Source of the DNA: Oscillospiraceae bacterium
GTDB lineage: Bacteria > Bacillota > Clostridia > WRCU01
Assembly (NCBI GenBank): GCA_009783805.1
Contig: WRCU01000148.1
Span: forward strand, 1-5,136
DNA length: 5,136 nucleotides
Direction of reading: 5' to 3'
Positions 5,103-5,136 of the stretch are shown here, piece by piece. A program made the translations under genes and the position numbers. Under the pieces are notes generated by a model. It saw only the letters and a program-made list of their open reading frames with translations. It searched no databases and had not been told where the DNA came from. Each line of letters begins with the position of its first letter. The stretch's first letter is position 1.

Positions 5103-5136
5103 GGATTCCGAAGTACCATGAGACGAGGCCCATAAA
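5099..5136 (+). CDS. Start of an unidentified gene, cut by the window edge
   Basis: An ATG at 5099 overlaps the cimA stop codon as ATGA, a common sign of translational coupling within an operon. The visible 12 codons give MRIPKYHETRPI. G-rich sequence GCGGGG (5086-5091) about 8 nt upstream could bind the ribosome. I do not recognise the product from so few residues. Its position suggests a further step of branched-chain amino-acid synthesis, such as an isomerase, dehydrogenase or acetohydroxyacid synthase gene, but this is only context. Confidence 0.65.
   Translation, partial: MRIPKYHETRPI

Overview
The window is a GC-rich bacterial chromosomal segment holding five complete protein genes, one clear tRNA gene, a tRNA-like fragment at the left edge and the first 12 codons of a gene cut by the right edge. 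Bacterial-type -35/-10 promoters, a bacterial rho-independent terminator, an S41 C-terminal processing peptidase and a bacterial-type citramalate synthase argue for Bacteria rather than Archaea. Arginine is encoded largely by AGG and isoleucine often by ATA despite the high GC. That mix reminds me of Synergistota, but this is an inference from codon habit and was not tested.

Left part (1-2383). A T-arm-like sequence lies at the edge, followed by tRNA-Ser(GGA) on the minus strand. The tRNA has a well-formed promoter, and a second promoter facing right sits 3 bp behind it. The rightward promoter leads through a very G-rich leader to a membrane-anchored S41 peptidase with PDZ domain. The peptidase gene overlaps a class I SAM-dependent methyltransferase gene, and the two probably form one operon.

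Middle (2384-2814). A single-gene unit encodes a 66-residue cold-shock protein. It has its own strong promoter, with an AT-rich upstream stretch and a 17-bp spacer, and ends at a 12-bp GC-rich terminator hairpin.

Right part (2836-5136). This is a branched-chain amino-acid block: ilvN (regulatory subunit of acetohydroxyacid synthase), then cimA (citramalate synthase), then an unidentified gene that overlaps the cimA stop as ATGA. CimA makes citramalate from pyruvate and acetyl-CoA. The citramalate is converted to 2-oxobutyrate, which acetohydroxyacid synthase joins to pyruvate on the way to isoleucine, so the two genes belong to one threonine-independent isoleucine route. The catalytic partner ilvB is not next to ilvN here. 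A good promoter and a stable hairpin lie between ilvN and cimA.

I see no mobile element, CRISPR array, phage gene or defence system, and no convincing undescribed system. The points most worth a second look are the Arg-Glu-Gly active-site motif of CimA, the G-quadruplex-like leader and unclear start of the peptidase gene, the hairpin leader of cimA, and the anomalous tRNA-like fragment at the left edge.
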